A DNA stretch of 64,000 bases, taken from the NCBI GenBank assembly GCA_001464585.1, contig LNFF01000044.1:1-64000 (forward strand). The letters run 5' to 3'. The position numbers and the translations under genes were made by a program. The notes under the pieces were generated by a model. It saw only the letters and a list, made by a program, of their open reading frames with translations, had not been told where the DNA came from and searched no databases. Each line of letters begins with the position of its first letter. Within the stretch, counting starts at the first letter, position 1. This document shows, in pieces, positions 8,423 to 16,081 of this stretch. Source of the stretch: Gammaproteobacteria bacterium Ga0077554 (GTDB lineage Bacteria; Pseudomonadota; Gammaproteobacteria; Ga0077554; Ga007554).

Positions 8423-8471
8423 CAGCCAGCCAAAGATCCATCTGACCTGATCAGGATTCTCCAGCCAGCCA
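8423..8471 (+). other. Pair of AGCCAGCCA direct repeats ahead of the receptor gene
   Basis: CAGCCAGCCA at 8423-8432 and CCAGCCAGCCA at 8461-8471, 37-39 bases ahead of the receptor start codon. Same motif pair as at 6279-6316 and 14684-14725. No function is known to me. Confidence 0.5.
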
Positions 8472-8507
8472 TTCAACATTGATAACAACAACGGAGAATA
8501 CCTGGTA

Positions 8508-10739
8508 ATGAAACACACGCGATTCGTGACACCTTCAGAAAAAAACATTTTGACAAGCAAACGCCATCCACTACAAATTGGCAGACTACTGCCGCTGGGG
8601 GCCGTCAGCGCCGGAACCCTGGCCTTGATCCTGGCCGCAAACCCGGCGCTTGCGCAGCCCGAAGCCAATATTGACCAAGCGGCAACGGCGCAACCGAAAG
8701 AGGAAAGCTTGCCCGAAGTGAAGGTCAAGGCGGAACGCGATAGCGAGGCCAAGGGATACCAGGGTGACACGACCAGCGTTGGCAAGCTGCAACAATTACC
8801 ACGCGATATTCCGCAGTCTGTCACTGTCGTCACCGAGCAGTTGATGAAGGACCGCAACGCCACTACATTTAAAGAGGCGCTACGCAATGTCGCCGGTCTC
8901 ACCTTCAACGCTGGCGAAGGCGGACGCATTGGCGACAATATCACGATACGCGGCTACTCGGCGGCAGGTGATCTGTATCTGGACGGCATGCGCGATGTCG
9001 CCCAGTACAACCGCGAAGTATTTAATCTCCAGCAGCTTGATATTCTGCGCGGCTCCGCATCAATGCTGTTTGGCCGCGGCTCGACGGGCGGCATTATCAA
9101 TCAGGTCAGCAAGCAGCCTTCCCTGGCTGATCGCAATGAAGTGGCGTTTACACTGGGTTCGTTCGACTACAAGCGCCTGACTGCTGATCTGAACAAGGTG
9201 GTGGGTCAGGACGCTGCGGTGCGTGTCAATCTCATGAAGACCGATACCGACAGTTTCCGCGATGCGGTGAATCAAGAGCGCTGGGGCGTTGCACCTTCGG
9301 TGCGTTGGGGGATAGGGACCCGCAACGAATTTGCGCTGTCTTACTACTATCTAAAGGAAGACAATATTCCGGATTACGGCGTGCCTTATTTCCAGGGTCG
9401 GCCTCTCGACGTGCCAGTCACCCGGTTTTACGGCATGGCCAATGCCGATTACGAGCGCAACCAAACTGGTATTGCTACGGCAAGTTACATCCATCGCTTT
9501 GATCCCGATACCTCGGTTCGCACTGTGCTGCGCGTGGCCGACTACGAACGTGATTTGCGGGTTGTAGCGCCACGGCTGACAGGGACAGGGTGTGTCACCG
9601 CTGCCCCAACAGTTATCACCGGGAGCACGATTGTTTGTCGTGGTCGGCAGGCGCGCGGCGGTGAAGAAGACACCATCACCAGCCAGACCGACTTCACCAC
9701 AAAGCTGAACACGGGCGGTATCAAGCATCAATTGCTGGCCGGCCTGGAGTTGATGCAGGAAAAAGCGCATCGCTGGAACTACGTCAACACCGGCATCAAT
9801 CCACCCACCACCGTCGGCAATCCCGATCCGAATCCACCGCTCGCCTCCGGATTTCTGGACAGGACGCCCACCGGTGATGTTACCTACAAGGCGCATACCA
9901 TTGGGCTCTATGCGCAAGATGTCATGGAGCTGGTGCCCATGTGGAAACTGGTGCTGGGCGCGCGCCATGATCAGCTCAAGGCGGACTATGCCCGTCCCGC
10001 CCCGGCGGGTGATCTGTCACGTACCGATAACGTGTGGAGCTATCGTGCTGGCGTGATGTACCAGCCCGATCTGACCACGTACTATGTTTCTTACGGCACC
10101 TCGTTCAACCCCTCGGCTGAGCTTTATCAGCTTGATGACCGTTCAGCCAACACGCCGCCAGAAAAAAATCGCAACATTGAGGTGGGCGCGAAATGGGATT
10201 TGATCGACGGGAATCTGTCATTGCGCACCGCCATCTTCCGCTCCGAGAAAACCAACGAGCGCAATACTGATCTGGCCAGCACCCAATATCTGCTTTCGGG
10301 TAAACGCCACACGGATGGCATCGAGTTCGAAGGTGTGGGGCGCATCACCCCCGACTGGGAAGTTTTTAGCGCGCTCGCATTGATGACGGCGGAGATTGAT
10401 GTCGCCGCCGCGCAGCAGGCCAACACGCTCGGCAACACACCGCTTAATACGCCCAAGTACACGGCTAACCTGTGGAATACGTACAAGCTGGGCGGTGGCT
10501 GGAAGATTGGCGGCGGCGTGGAAGGTGCGGGGCGGCGCTATGCCAACAACACCAATATCAACGCCGTGCCGAGTTACTGGCGATGGGATGCGATGGCCCA
10601 ATATGGTTGGGACAAGTACTCGGTGAAGCTGAACGTACTGAATCTTCTGGACAAGGATTATTACGAGGGCGTGTACTCGGGTCATTCCATACCGGGAACC
10701 AAGCGTGCTGTGCAGCTTACGTTTGGGGCGAAGTTTTAA
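8508..10739 (+). CDS. TonB-dependent siderophore receptor, catecholate (Fiu/FcuA-like) type
   Basis: 743 residues. A long N-terminal signal region (to about ALAQP, residue 48) is followed by a TonB box-like LPEVKVKAE, the plug domain (DIPQSVTVVTEQLMKDRNATTFKEALRNVAGLTF ... IRGYSAAGDLYLDGMRD), and a 22-strand barrel ending ...VQLTFGAKF with a terminal aromatic residue. The pairing with a downstream PiuC/YbiX-type dioxygenase is the same as for Fiu/PiuA-type receptors, which take up iron bound to catechol compounds. The exact ligand is inferred only. It follows exbD by 158 bases and ends before a strong terminator. Confidence 0.9.
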   Translation: MKHTRFVTPSEKNILTSKRHPLQIGRLLPLGAVSAGTLALILAANPALAQPEANIDQAATAQPKEESLPEVKVKAERDSEAKGYQGDTTSVGKLQQLPRDIPQSVTVVTEQLMKDRNATTFKEALRNVAGLTFNAGEGGRIGDNITIRGYSAAGDLYLDGMRDVAQYNREVFNLQQLDILRGSASMLFGRGSTGGIINQVSKQPSLADRNEVAFTLGSFDYKRLTADLNKVVGQDAAVRVNLMKTDTDSFRDAVNQERWGVAPSVRWGIGTRNEFALSYYYLKEDNIPDYGVPYFQGRPLDVPVTRFYGMANADYERNQTGIATASYIHRFDPDTSVRTVLRVADYERDLRVVAPRLTGTGCVTAAPTVITGSTIVCRGRQARGGEEDTITSQTDFTTKLNTGGIKHQLLAGLELMQEKAHRWNYVNTGINPPTTVGNPDPNPPLASGFLDRTPTGDVTYKAHTIGLYAQDVMELVPMWKLVLGARHDQLKADYARPAPAGDLSRTDNVWSYRAGVMYQPDLTTYYVSYGTSFNPSAELYQLDDRSANTPPEKNRNIEVGAKWDLIDGNLSLRTAIFRSEKTNERNTDLASTQYLLSGKRHTDGIEFEGVGRITPDWEVFSALALMTAEIDVAAAQQANTLGNTPLNTPKYTANLWNTYKLGGGWKIGGGVEGAGRRYANNTNINAVPSYWRWDAMAQYGWDKYSVKLNVLNLLDKDYYEGVYSGHSIPGTKRAVQLTFGAKF

Positions 10740-10883
10740 TCTCTTAGGGTTTGGGCTCCTCGCTACACTCTCCCCGCAGCTCGCCTGGAGGTACTTCTGG
10801 CGCTGCGTTTATTGTTTTTATACTGTCATCCCGAACGCAGTGAGGGATCTTTCTTAAGATTCCTCGCTATGCTCGGAATGACA
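10738..10883. repeat. Repeat C followed by a TGTCAT-type palindromic repeat
   Basis: Bases 10738-10800 (AATCTCTT, then GGCTCCTCGCTAC, then CTCTCCCCGCAGCT) recur at 42543-42590 after priA's start region. In both places a TGTCAT-type repeat follows; here it runs 10824-10883 (TGTCATCCCGAACGCAGTG ... GCTCGGAATGACA). This suggests that the two units travelled or were duplicated together. Confidence 0.65.
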
Positions 10884-10886
10884 TAG

Positions 10887-10916
10887 AAAATCCCCGCAGT
10901 AAGCTGCGGGGATTTT
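10887..10916 (+). terminator. Rho-independent terminator after the receptor gene
   Basis: Stem AAATCCCCGCAG / CTGCGGGGATTT with a TAAG loop, ending in a T-run. It would end the tonB-exbB-exbD-receptor transcript ahead of the PiuC-type gene. Confidence 0.85.
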
Positions 10917-10938
10917 TATTTTCACATCAGGAGATTTC

Positions 10939-11619
10939 ATGCTACTCCACGTTCCAGAAGTTCTGACAACCGACGAGCTTGCGCAGATACGCACCTTGCT
11001 CGTGTCGGCGGCGTGGGCCGATGGCCGCATCACCGCCGGCACCCAGTCGGCCCAGGCCAAGCACAACCTGCAATTGCCAGAGGACTGCGAAGCCACGCGC
11101 ATTGCTGGCCGCATCGTGCTGGCTGCGCTCGAACGTAGCGCCCTGTTTTTCACAGCGGCGCTGCCCAGGCAGATCTTTCCGCCGCTCTTCAACCGCTACG
11201 AGGGCGGCATGAGTTTCGGGAATCACGTCGACAATGCGATCCGCCGCATCGCCGCCAGCGGAACGCGCGTGCGCACCGATCTCTCGGCCACGCTGTTTCT
11301 GGCCGATCCCGAGTCCTATGACGGCGGCGAGTTGGTGATCGAAGACACCTTCGGCGAGCAGCGCGTTAAATTGCCTGCGGGAGATCTGATTTTGTATCCG
11401 GGCACCAGCGTGCATCGGGTCGAGCCCATCACGCACGGCACTCGTCTCGCCTCCTTCTTCTGGATTGAAAGCATGGTGCGCGAGGATGACCGGCGACGCC
11501 TGCTGTTTGACCTGGATATGTCAATTCTGCGGGTACGCGAAACCCAGGGTGATACGCAAGCGGCGGTGGATCTCACTGGCTGTTATCACAACCTGTTACG
11601 GATGTGGGCAGACGTGTGA
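10939..11619 (+). CDS. piuC: PKHD-type Fe(II)/2-oxoglutarate hydroxylase (PiuC/YbiX family)
   Basis: 226 residues. The 2-oxoglutarate/Fe(II) dioxygenase fold shows its iron ligands in [11 protein letters not shown] (His and Asp, about residues 96-98) and in the distal [11 protein letters not shown] (His about 159), with the 2-oxoglutarate-binding Arg in [11 protein letters not shown]. The family member YbiX is encoded next to Fiu in E. coli, and PiuC next to PiuA in Pseudomonas, which matches the arrangement here. Its true substrate is not settled. GGAG lies 6 bases before the start. A terminator separates it from the receptor, so it probably has its own promoter or depends on read-through. 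Confidence 0.92.
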   Translation: MLLHVPEVLTTDELAQIRTLLVSAAWADGRITAGTQSAQAKHNLQLPEDCEATRIAGRIVLAALERSALFFTAALPRQIFPPLFNRYEGGMSFGNHVDNAIRRIAASGTRVRTDLSATLFLADPESYDGGELVIEDTFGEQRVKLPAGDLILYPGTSVHRVEPITHGTRLASFFWIESMVREDDRRRLLFDLDMSILRVRETQGDTQAAVDLTGCYHNLLRMWADV

Positions 11620-11640
11620 CGCAACGAAAAGCGCAGGGTG

Positions 11641-12357
11641 TCAATGTCCGTGATGCGATCCTTCATTGTGGCTAATGACACTCTTCACGAAGGGATCGTT
11701 TTCCATGTCGCCGAGATCAGCATAGTCAAGGTGCTGATAGGACTGCATCCGGGCATCGGAAGTCATGGTCCACGGGGCTGACGCCAGGGGTTTGCATTCC
11801 GCCATGCGCAGGCTCACCGTAACGCCGCCCCGCGTCTTCTCGATGCGTGCCGGCAGTTTCATTTCCGGTAACCATATGACCTCGGTGCTCACGCCGTCAA
11901 CTGTGCCTGCATAACGCTCGGCGCGTTGGCCGTCGACGGTGTGTTCTCCGCTACGTTTCAGGTGTGTGCCCAGCAATTTTGGGTCGATGATGGATTTGAT
12001 CTGATTCCAGTCTGTGTTAATCGCAAGTGCGCCCAGGTCACCGGGCGTATAGTCGATGGCTTTTTCGGCAGGGTGAAAAAGTTTGGTGTAGGAAACCTGG
12101 CCGCGCGGATTCGACTCCCAGACCTCGCCAGTCTCGCCGTGTGCGCTGCGGGTTTCGACGCGGTTGTCGCTGCGCCAGAAGTACCACGGCGTGGTGTGAT
12201 GTTCCACGTCCGTACCGGCCGGCTTCTGCGCGGAAGATGTGTCGATCAGATAGACGCACGCCACGGCTTGCGATGTCTGATCGGCCTGCGCAACGCCGCA
12301 TAACAACCCGAGAGCCGGTAATGCTAATAGCCATTGTCTTTTCATTTTAATGCTCAT
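11641..12357 (-). CDS. Exported protein of unknown function next to alkaline phosphatase
   Basis: About 238 residues with a clear signal peptide (KRQWLLALPALGLLCGVAQAD). The mature part starts at about residue 26 and carries TPWYFWRSDNRVETR, VWESNPRGQVSYTKLFH and a His-rich tail (NEGSHHGH). The order of short strands and the line TYxGTVDGVxTEVIWLPEMKLPARIEK recall periplasmic LolA/DUF-type beta-sheet proteins, but I cannot place it in a family. It lies downstream of the phosphatase gene on the same strand, with a terminator hairpin in the 85-base gap. The His-rich C-terminus might bind metal; this is a guess. Confidence 0.65.
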   Translation of the reverse strand: MSIKMKRQWLLALPALGLLCGVAQADQTSQAVACVYLIDTSSAQKPAGTDVEHHTTPWYFWRSDNRVETRSAHGETGEVWESNPRGQVSYTKLFHPAEKAIDYTPGDLGALAINTDWNQIKSIIDPKLLGTHLKRSGEHTVDGQRAERYAGTVDGVSTEVIWLPEMKLPARIEKTRGGVTVSLRMAECKPLASAPWTMTSDARMQSYQHLDYADLGDMENDPFVKSVISHNEGSHHGH

Positions 12358-12390
12358 TTCAATGCCTCATAAACCCATGTGCCCAATAGA

Positions 12391-12422
12391 AAAAGGGAGC
12401 GCACTCACGCGCACTCCCTTTA
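12391..12422 (-). terminator. Hairpin between the phosphatase gene and the exported-protein gene
   Basis: AAAGGGAG...CTCCCTTT with an inner GCGC pairing, flanked by an A-run on the left and T-rich sequence on the right, so it could stop transcription in either direction. It lies just after the phosphatase stop on the minus strand. Confidence 0.7.
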
Positions 12423-12442
12423 TTTGCCGCATCAAAGAACGA

Positions 12443-14017
12443 TCAGAACCCGAAGGCTTCCTTCATGACGTGGAAGATGGTGTTCTGCTCCATGACGCCG
12501 CGGAACAGGTAGGCCTTGGGACCCTTGGCGTAGATTGCGACATCTTCGCCGGCATGGGTCTCGGACTGCATCGGCACCGTTGATTCCTGCATGTAGCTCG
12601 GGGCTGTGGTGTCGGTGGCGGTCAGGTTGGGCCGGCCCGCGGTGATTCCCGAATAGCTCGTCGGGAAATGCGGATAAGTTTTGCTTCCTTCCGGCTGTTC
12701 GTTGGAGGCGCCCGTGTATCCCGGGCCGTTGGTATAGCCCAACGTGGTGTAGGGCAAGCCAAGTGCGTCTTTGGCGTAATCGCCATCGGCTTTGCCGGTG
12801 CTGACCACCTTGCCGAGGATGTTGTTACCGCGCTTCGGATAGCCAGCGATGGTGAAGACATGGCTGTGATCCGCCGTGATGATGATCAGTGTGTCCTTGG
12901 GATCGGTATTTTCCATTGCCACCTTCACCGCTTTGGCCAGCTCAATGGTGTCGGTCAGCGCACGCGAGGCGTTGCCGGCATGGTGGGCGTGGTCAATGCG
13001 GCCGCTTTCCACATGCAGATAGAAGCCTTTGCGGTTCTGCTTCAGCATGTCGATGGCTTTGGCCGTCATCTCGGACAGGGAAGGTTCGCCGCCGGTGTCG
13101 GTGGCGCGGTCGTGCTCATATTCCATGTGCGAGCGTTCGAACAGGGCGAGCAGGTGTTTGGTATTGGCGGGATTGATGGCGTCAAACTGTGCCTTGTTCC
13201 ACGCATAAGCGGCGTTTGGATAGTTGGCCAACCATTCTGTGGTGAGGTTGCGTCCGTCCTTGCGACGGCCTTTTGCACCTGCGTCTTCATGGTCGGCTAC
13301 CGTGTTGGGGAGAAAGCGGTCGCGGCCACCGCCCATGGCCACTTCAAGCCCGTCGCCATGGGGGAATTCGATGAGCTGCCGTGCGATGTCCGGGAAGCTG
13401 GCGCACGCGGCGGAAACTTCCGCATCGCTCTCCCAGTTACGTTCGGGGGAATGGGCGTAATTGGCGGCCGGGGTCGCATGGGTGAGCCGGGCGGTGGTGA
13501 CGATGCCGGTGGCCTTGCCGTCTTTTTCGGCATGGTCGAGAATGGTCATCAGGGTGTTGCCCTGCACCTGGCTACAATTACCGCGTGTGACATTCTGATT
13601 CACCGCCAGCACACCATCATTGGTTTTCACGCCGGTAACCATGGCAGTCATGGTGGGGGCAGAATCGGGTGTCTGCTGATTGACACTATAAGTTTTCGAC
13701 AGCGCCAGATAAGGTAATTTCTCAAAGGAGAGCTGGTTTTCTTCGCCGCTCTTGCCCTGCAACTGGCCAGCCAGGATGCGGGCGGCAGTGACGGTAGAGA
13801 TGCCCATGCCGTCGCCGACGAACAGGATCACATTCTTGGCGCGGCGCACGTTAGGGTGCAGCCTCTTGGCTTCGTCAATGGCATTCGCACCAGCCTTATA
13901 CCAGTCCTGCGGCGTCATCTCCGGCGCCGGGAAGGAATCCGCCGCCAGGGCGGAGGTTGCAAAACTGGCAGCGACTACGACTGCCAGCGGTTTCAATATG
14001 TATTTCTTCATGAGCAT
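12443..14017 (-). CDS. phoA: Alkaline phosphatase, PhoA family, periplasmic
   Basis: 524 residues from the ATG at 14017 (GGGGAGA lies a few bases upstream; longer frames to 14368 have no such support). Signal peptide KPLAVVVAASFATSALAAD. The metal site and nucleophile are in VILFVGDGMGISTVTAARI and PDSAPTMTAMVTGVKTNDG (catalytic Ser after Asp). Further metal ligands are in HVESGRIDHAHHAGN, IITADHSH and THAGEDVAIYAKGP. It hydrolyses phosphate monoesters in the periplasm. I see no clear Pho box upstream. The gene is divergent from hemP, whose Fur box lies in the shared 371-base gap, so iron regulation is possible but unproven. Confidence 0.92.
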   Translation of the reverse strand: MLMKKYILKPLAVVVAASFATSALAADSFPAPEMTPQDWYKAGANAIDEAKRLHPNVRRAKNVILFVGDGMGISTVTAARILAGQLQGKSGEENQLSFEKLPYLALSKTYSVNQQTPDSAPTMTAMVTGVKTNDGVLAVNQNVTRGNCSQVQGNTLMTILDHAEKDGKATGIVTTARLTHATPAANYAHSPERNWESDAEVSAACASFPDIARQLIEFPHGDGLEVAMGGGRDRFLPNTVADHEDAGAKGRRKDGRNLTTEWLANYPNAAYAWNKAQFDAINPANTKHLLALFERSHMEYEHDRATDTGGEPSLSEMTAKAIDMLKQNRKGFYLHVESGRIDHAHHAGNASRALTDTIELAKAVKVAMENTDPKDTLIIITADHSHVFTIAGYPKRGNNILGKVVSTGKADGDYAKDALGLPYTTLGYTNGPGYTGASNEQPEGSKTYPHFPTSYSGITAGRPNLTATDTTAPSYMQESTVPMQSETHAGEDVAIYAKGPKAYLFRGVMEQNTIFHVMKEAFGF

Positions 14018-14350
14018 GGATCTCCCCGAGTTTGTTGAAATGACACAACCGCCCCAATCTGGATTTGGGTCTGAAGGGTAATCTAAGCGAAGTCTGTTAC
14101 AGGATGATGAAGCAAAGGTTGCATTTTCATGAATATAGAGGTGATCCATTTCTCGTGGAATATTCTTGAGGGTCGGTATCTGGCGCAGCGCGATTCCGGC
14201 GCGCCTGAACAAGCCCTTGAGCGCGGCAGCGCGATCCGCATTGCTTTTGCATACCGGGAGCGAAGGGGTTGCGCAAGGAACCGCCGTGTCTCGTAGCGAA
14301 CAATACAAATACCTCCGCTTAAAAATTCGCTTGACAAAATTAAATATGTA
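14018..14350. other. Divergent intergenic region between phoA and hemP
   Basis: No convincing gene. The minus-strand RBS of phoA is at 14022-14026. I looked for a Pho box (two CTGTCAT-like repeats) and did not find one. Codon-like stretches here have no RBS and no family resemblance. Confidence 0.4.
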
Positions 14351-14367
14351 AATGATAATCATTATCA
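14351..14367 (+). promoter_or_regulatory. Fur box ahead of hemP
   Basis: AATGATAATCATTATCA is an almost perfect 19-bp-type Fur inverted repeat, 22 bases before the hemP start. It should repress the hemP cluster when iron is plentiful. Confidence 0.88.
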
Positions 14368-14388
14368 ATCAGGCGACGGATATATTTC

Positions 14389-14634
14389 ATGGCTAAACAT
14401 ACACAGGCTCCCGGCATAGGAATACATACGCCAGACAGGATGCCCAAGTGCGATGAACAGGAACGAAGAGTTCCGCAAAACTCCTCGGCTCCTGAAATCA
14501 CTCGTGTACCTGTTGCGCAGCGCATCCTCAGCATCGCGTTGCTCAATGGGGCGCGTGAGCTGGTTATCGAACATGCCGGTGAGGAATACCGCCTGCGCCT
14601 GACCAGTAAAGGAAAATTGATTCTCACAAAGTAA
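14389..14634 (+). CDS. hemP: HemP-family small haem-uptake protein
   Basis: 81 residues. The C-terminal half carries the HemP hallmark: VPVAQRILSIALLNGARELVIEHAGEEYRLRLTSKGKLILTK. The N-terminal 35 residues are longer than in most members (about 60 residues). In several proteobacteria HemP lies just after a Fur box at the head of haem-uptake genes and has been described as a regulator of them. Here it also sits behind a strong Fur box and ahead of hemS. Confidence 0.87.
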   Translation: MAKHTQAPGIGIHTPDRMPKCDEQERRVPQNSSAPEITRVPVAQRILSIALLNGARELVIEHAGEEYRLRLTSKGKLILTK

Positions 14635-14683
14635 ACCGGTCCCTTGAGAAATCCGGAGAAAGCCGGAGATCTAAAATACCTCA

Positions 14684-14725
14684 ACAGCCAGCCATCCCCG
14701 CCCTCCGGCGCAAGGTAGCCAGCCA
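14684..14725 (+). other. Pair of AGCCAGCCA direct repeats in the hemP leader region
   Basis: ACAGCCAGCCA at 14684-14694 and TAGCCAGCCA at 14716-14725, ahead of the small membrane gene. Third occurrence of this motif pair in the iron region. Confidence 0.5.
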
Positions 14726-14767
14726 ACAGATTTTTGGTTGCCACCAGCCTTGTTAAGGAGAAATACC

Positions 14768-14959
14768 ATGAATAACCCTCACAAACACACTGCCCCAGGT
14801 TTTCTACAGAAAGGGGATTGGACCAGGAAAGATTTCCTGGCATGGGGAATTATACTGGCCGCCGCCCTGGCCGGCCTCCTGGTCTTGTGGGCGCCCCTCA
14901 TGCTGGCCCCGTTGTCGGAGATGACTGGGGCGTTCATGCGGCTGCATCAGGAACAATAA
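14768..14959 (+). CDS. Small single-helix membrane protein in the haem cluster, unknown
   Basis: 63 residues from the ATG at 14768, with AAGGAG ten bases upstream. A basic, polar N-terminus (HKHTAPGFLQKGDWTRKDF) leads to one membrane helix (AWGIILAAALAGLLVLWAPLMLA) and a short tail. I do not recognise the family. The strong RBS and its place between hemP and hemS make it a real gene. A role in holding or anchoring a haem-uptake factor is only a guess. Confidence 0.7.
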   Translation: MNNPHKHTAPGFLQKGDWTRKDFLAWGIILAAALAGLLVLWAPLMLAPLSEMTGAFMRLHQEQ

Positions 14960-14995
14960 TTGAGAGGACTCGAAAATATATAAGGAGATTCCGTT

Positions 14996-15298
14996 ATGCC
15001 ACACAACCACCTGTTACCTGAAAAAATACCAACGTTGCAAACATTGCAAGCGGCACTGCTTTACATGATGAGCCACTACAGCGCGCATACCCCTGCCTGT
15101 CCGTGCCTCGCCAAAGCGATAGCCGGGCATCTGCGCCTGTTCAGGGAGCATCCCGACAACGCCCACTGTCCCATGTTGCAGGATACGTGCTCGAAACTTG
15201 CCGTCTATTGGCAAGACGTGGCCTGCGGCGCGGGGTCACGGTCCGTGCCACGGCAGCCATCATCTAATGCATCGCCACATCCGGAGAGTACCCACTAA
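14996..15298 (+). CDS. Small Cys/His-rich protein in the haem cluster, unknown
   Basis: 100 residues with AAGGAG upstream of the ATG at 14996. It contains HYSAHTPACPCLAKAIAGHLRLF, then HPDNAHCPMLQDTC and CGAGS, so six cysteines and many histidines, and no signal peptide. The first 80 residues look helical. A metal- or haem-binding adaptor is possible, but no family match is known to me. It is the third gene of the hemP-led series, 36 bases after the membrane protein. Confidence 0.65.
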   Translation: MPHNHLLPEKIPTLQTLQAALLYMMSHYSAHTPACPCLAKAIAGHLRLFREHPDNAHCPMLQDTCSKLAVYWQDVACGAGSRSVPRQPSSNASPHPESTH

Positions 15299-15324
15299 TT
15301 CCAATTCCCGGTAAAAACAACATC

Positions 15325-15427
15325 TGTCATTCCGAGTCTCGAACGAAGGTGAGAGAACTTTGAGGAACCTTAAGATCACTGCGCCCGAAGTAACAGGGCG
15401 ATGACAGTAAATTGATTCGAAATGACA
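15325..15427. repeat. TGTCATTCCGAG-type repeat, partly degenerate
   Basis: Left end TGTCATTCCGAGTCTCGAACG, internal module GGTGAGAGAACTTTGAGG, right ends GGGCGATGACA (15396-15407) and GATTCGAAATGACA (to 15427). It fills most of the 218-base gap before the peroxiredoxin gene. Confidence 0.75.
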
Positions 15428-15516
15428 GGCAGACAGCATCCATGAAAGATAGGGACATTTTTAGCGGGAATTGGCATACGCCACTGCACAACACCGCACA
15501 CAAGAGGAGATTTACC

Positions 15517-16044
15517 ATGCTGAGCATCGGACAAGCTATTCCTGCCATTGAAGTCGAGGCCCTGACACCGCAGGGCGAATACCGCGCCATTAACTTCAGC
15601 GATCATCGCTACCGATGGAAAGTGCTGTTTTTCTGGCAATGGAATTTCACCATCACTTGTCTTGCGCATATCCACGCCTACCATGCGCTGACCAGACAAT
15701 TCGCCGAAACCGGCGCAATTGTGCTCGGCGCGAGCGTGGACAGCGTGTATGCGCACCGTGCCTGGACCACCAACGGATTGGGCAAAGTTGGTTTCCCCCT
15801 GATTGGCGATGCTACGCGCCAACTCGCTAGCCGTTGTGGTGTGCTCTCGCAGGAAGAAGGTATGGCCAAATACGCCACCTTTATCATCGAACCCGGCGGA
15901 CATGTCGCGGGCGTTGTCACACATTCCATTAATGCGGCCGCGGAACGCAGTGCACAAGACGCACTGCGTATGTTGTGGAGACTTCAGGCCGACCGGGCCG
16001 GATACGATCAGTGCCCCACTTTATCCTATGACCAGGTGGCCTGA
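15517..16044 (+). CDS. Peroxiredoxin (AhpC/TSA family)
   Basis: 175 residues from the ATG at 15517, with AGAGGAG nine bases upstream. The thioredoxin-like fold with the peroxidatic cysteine is in LFFWQWNFTITCLAHIHAY (the usual PxDFTFVCPTEI); the normal Pro/Asp and Pro residues around this Cys are replaced. A second Cys near the end (YDQCPTLSY) corresponds to the resolving Cys of 2-Cys AhpC proteins. VLGASVDSVYAHRAW is the family segment. It would reduce peroxides, useful beside haem and iron release. The odd active-site surroundings make the substrate uncertain. Confidence 0.85.
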   Translation: MLSIGQAIPAIEVEALTPQGEYRAINFSDHRYRWKVLFFWQWNFTITCLAHIHAYHALTRQFAETGAIVLGASVDSVYAHRAWTTNGLGKVGFPLIGDATRQLASRCGVLSQEEGMAKYATFIIEPGGHVAGVVTHSINAAAERSAQDALRMLWRLQADRAGYDQCPTLSYDQVA

Positions 16045-16081
16045 CTTGCTTCATCACCAACATCCATATAAGGAGAACACC

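Noticed and set aside
12668-13717. Long open frame (349 codons) opposite to the phosphatase gene
   Set aside because: It is the complement of a GC-rich, well conserved phoA-type gene; no RBS and no family features.
14018-14350. Pho box ahead of phoA
   Set aside because: No tandem CTGTCAT-like sites at proper spacing; only weak single matches.
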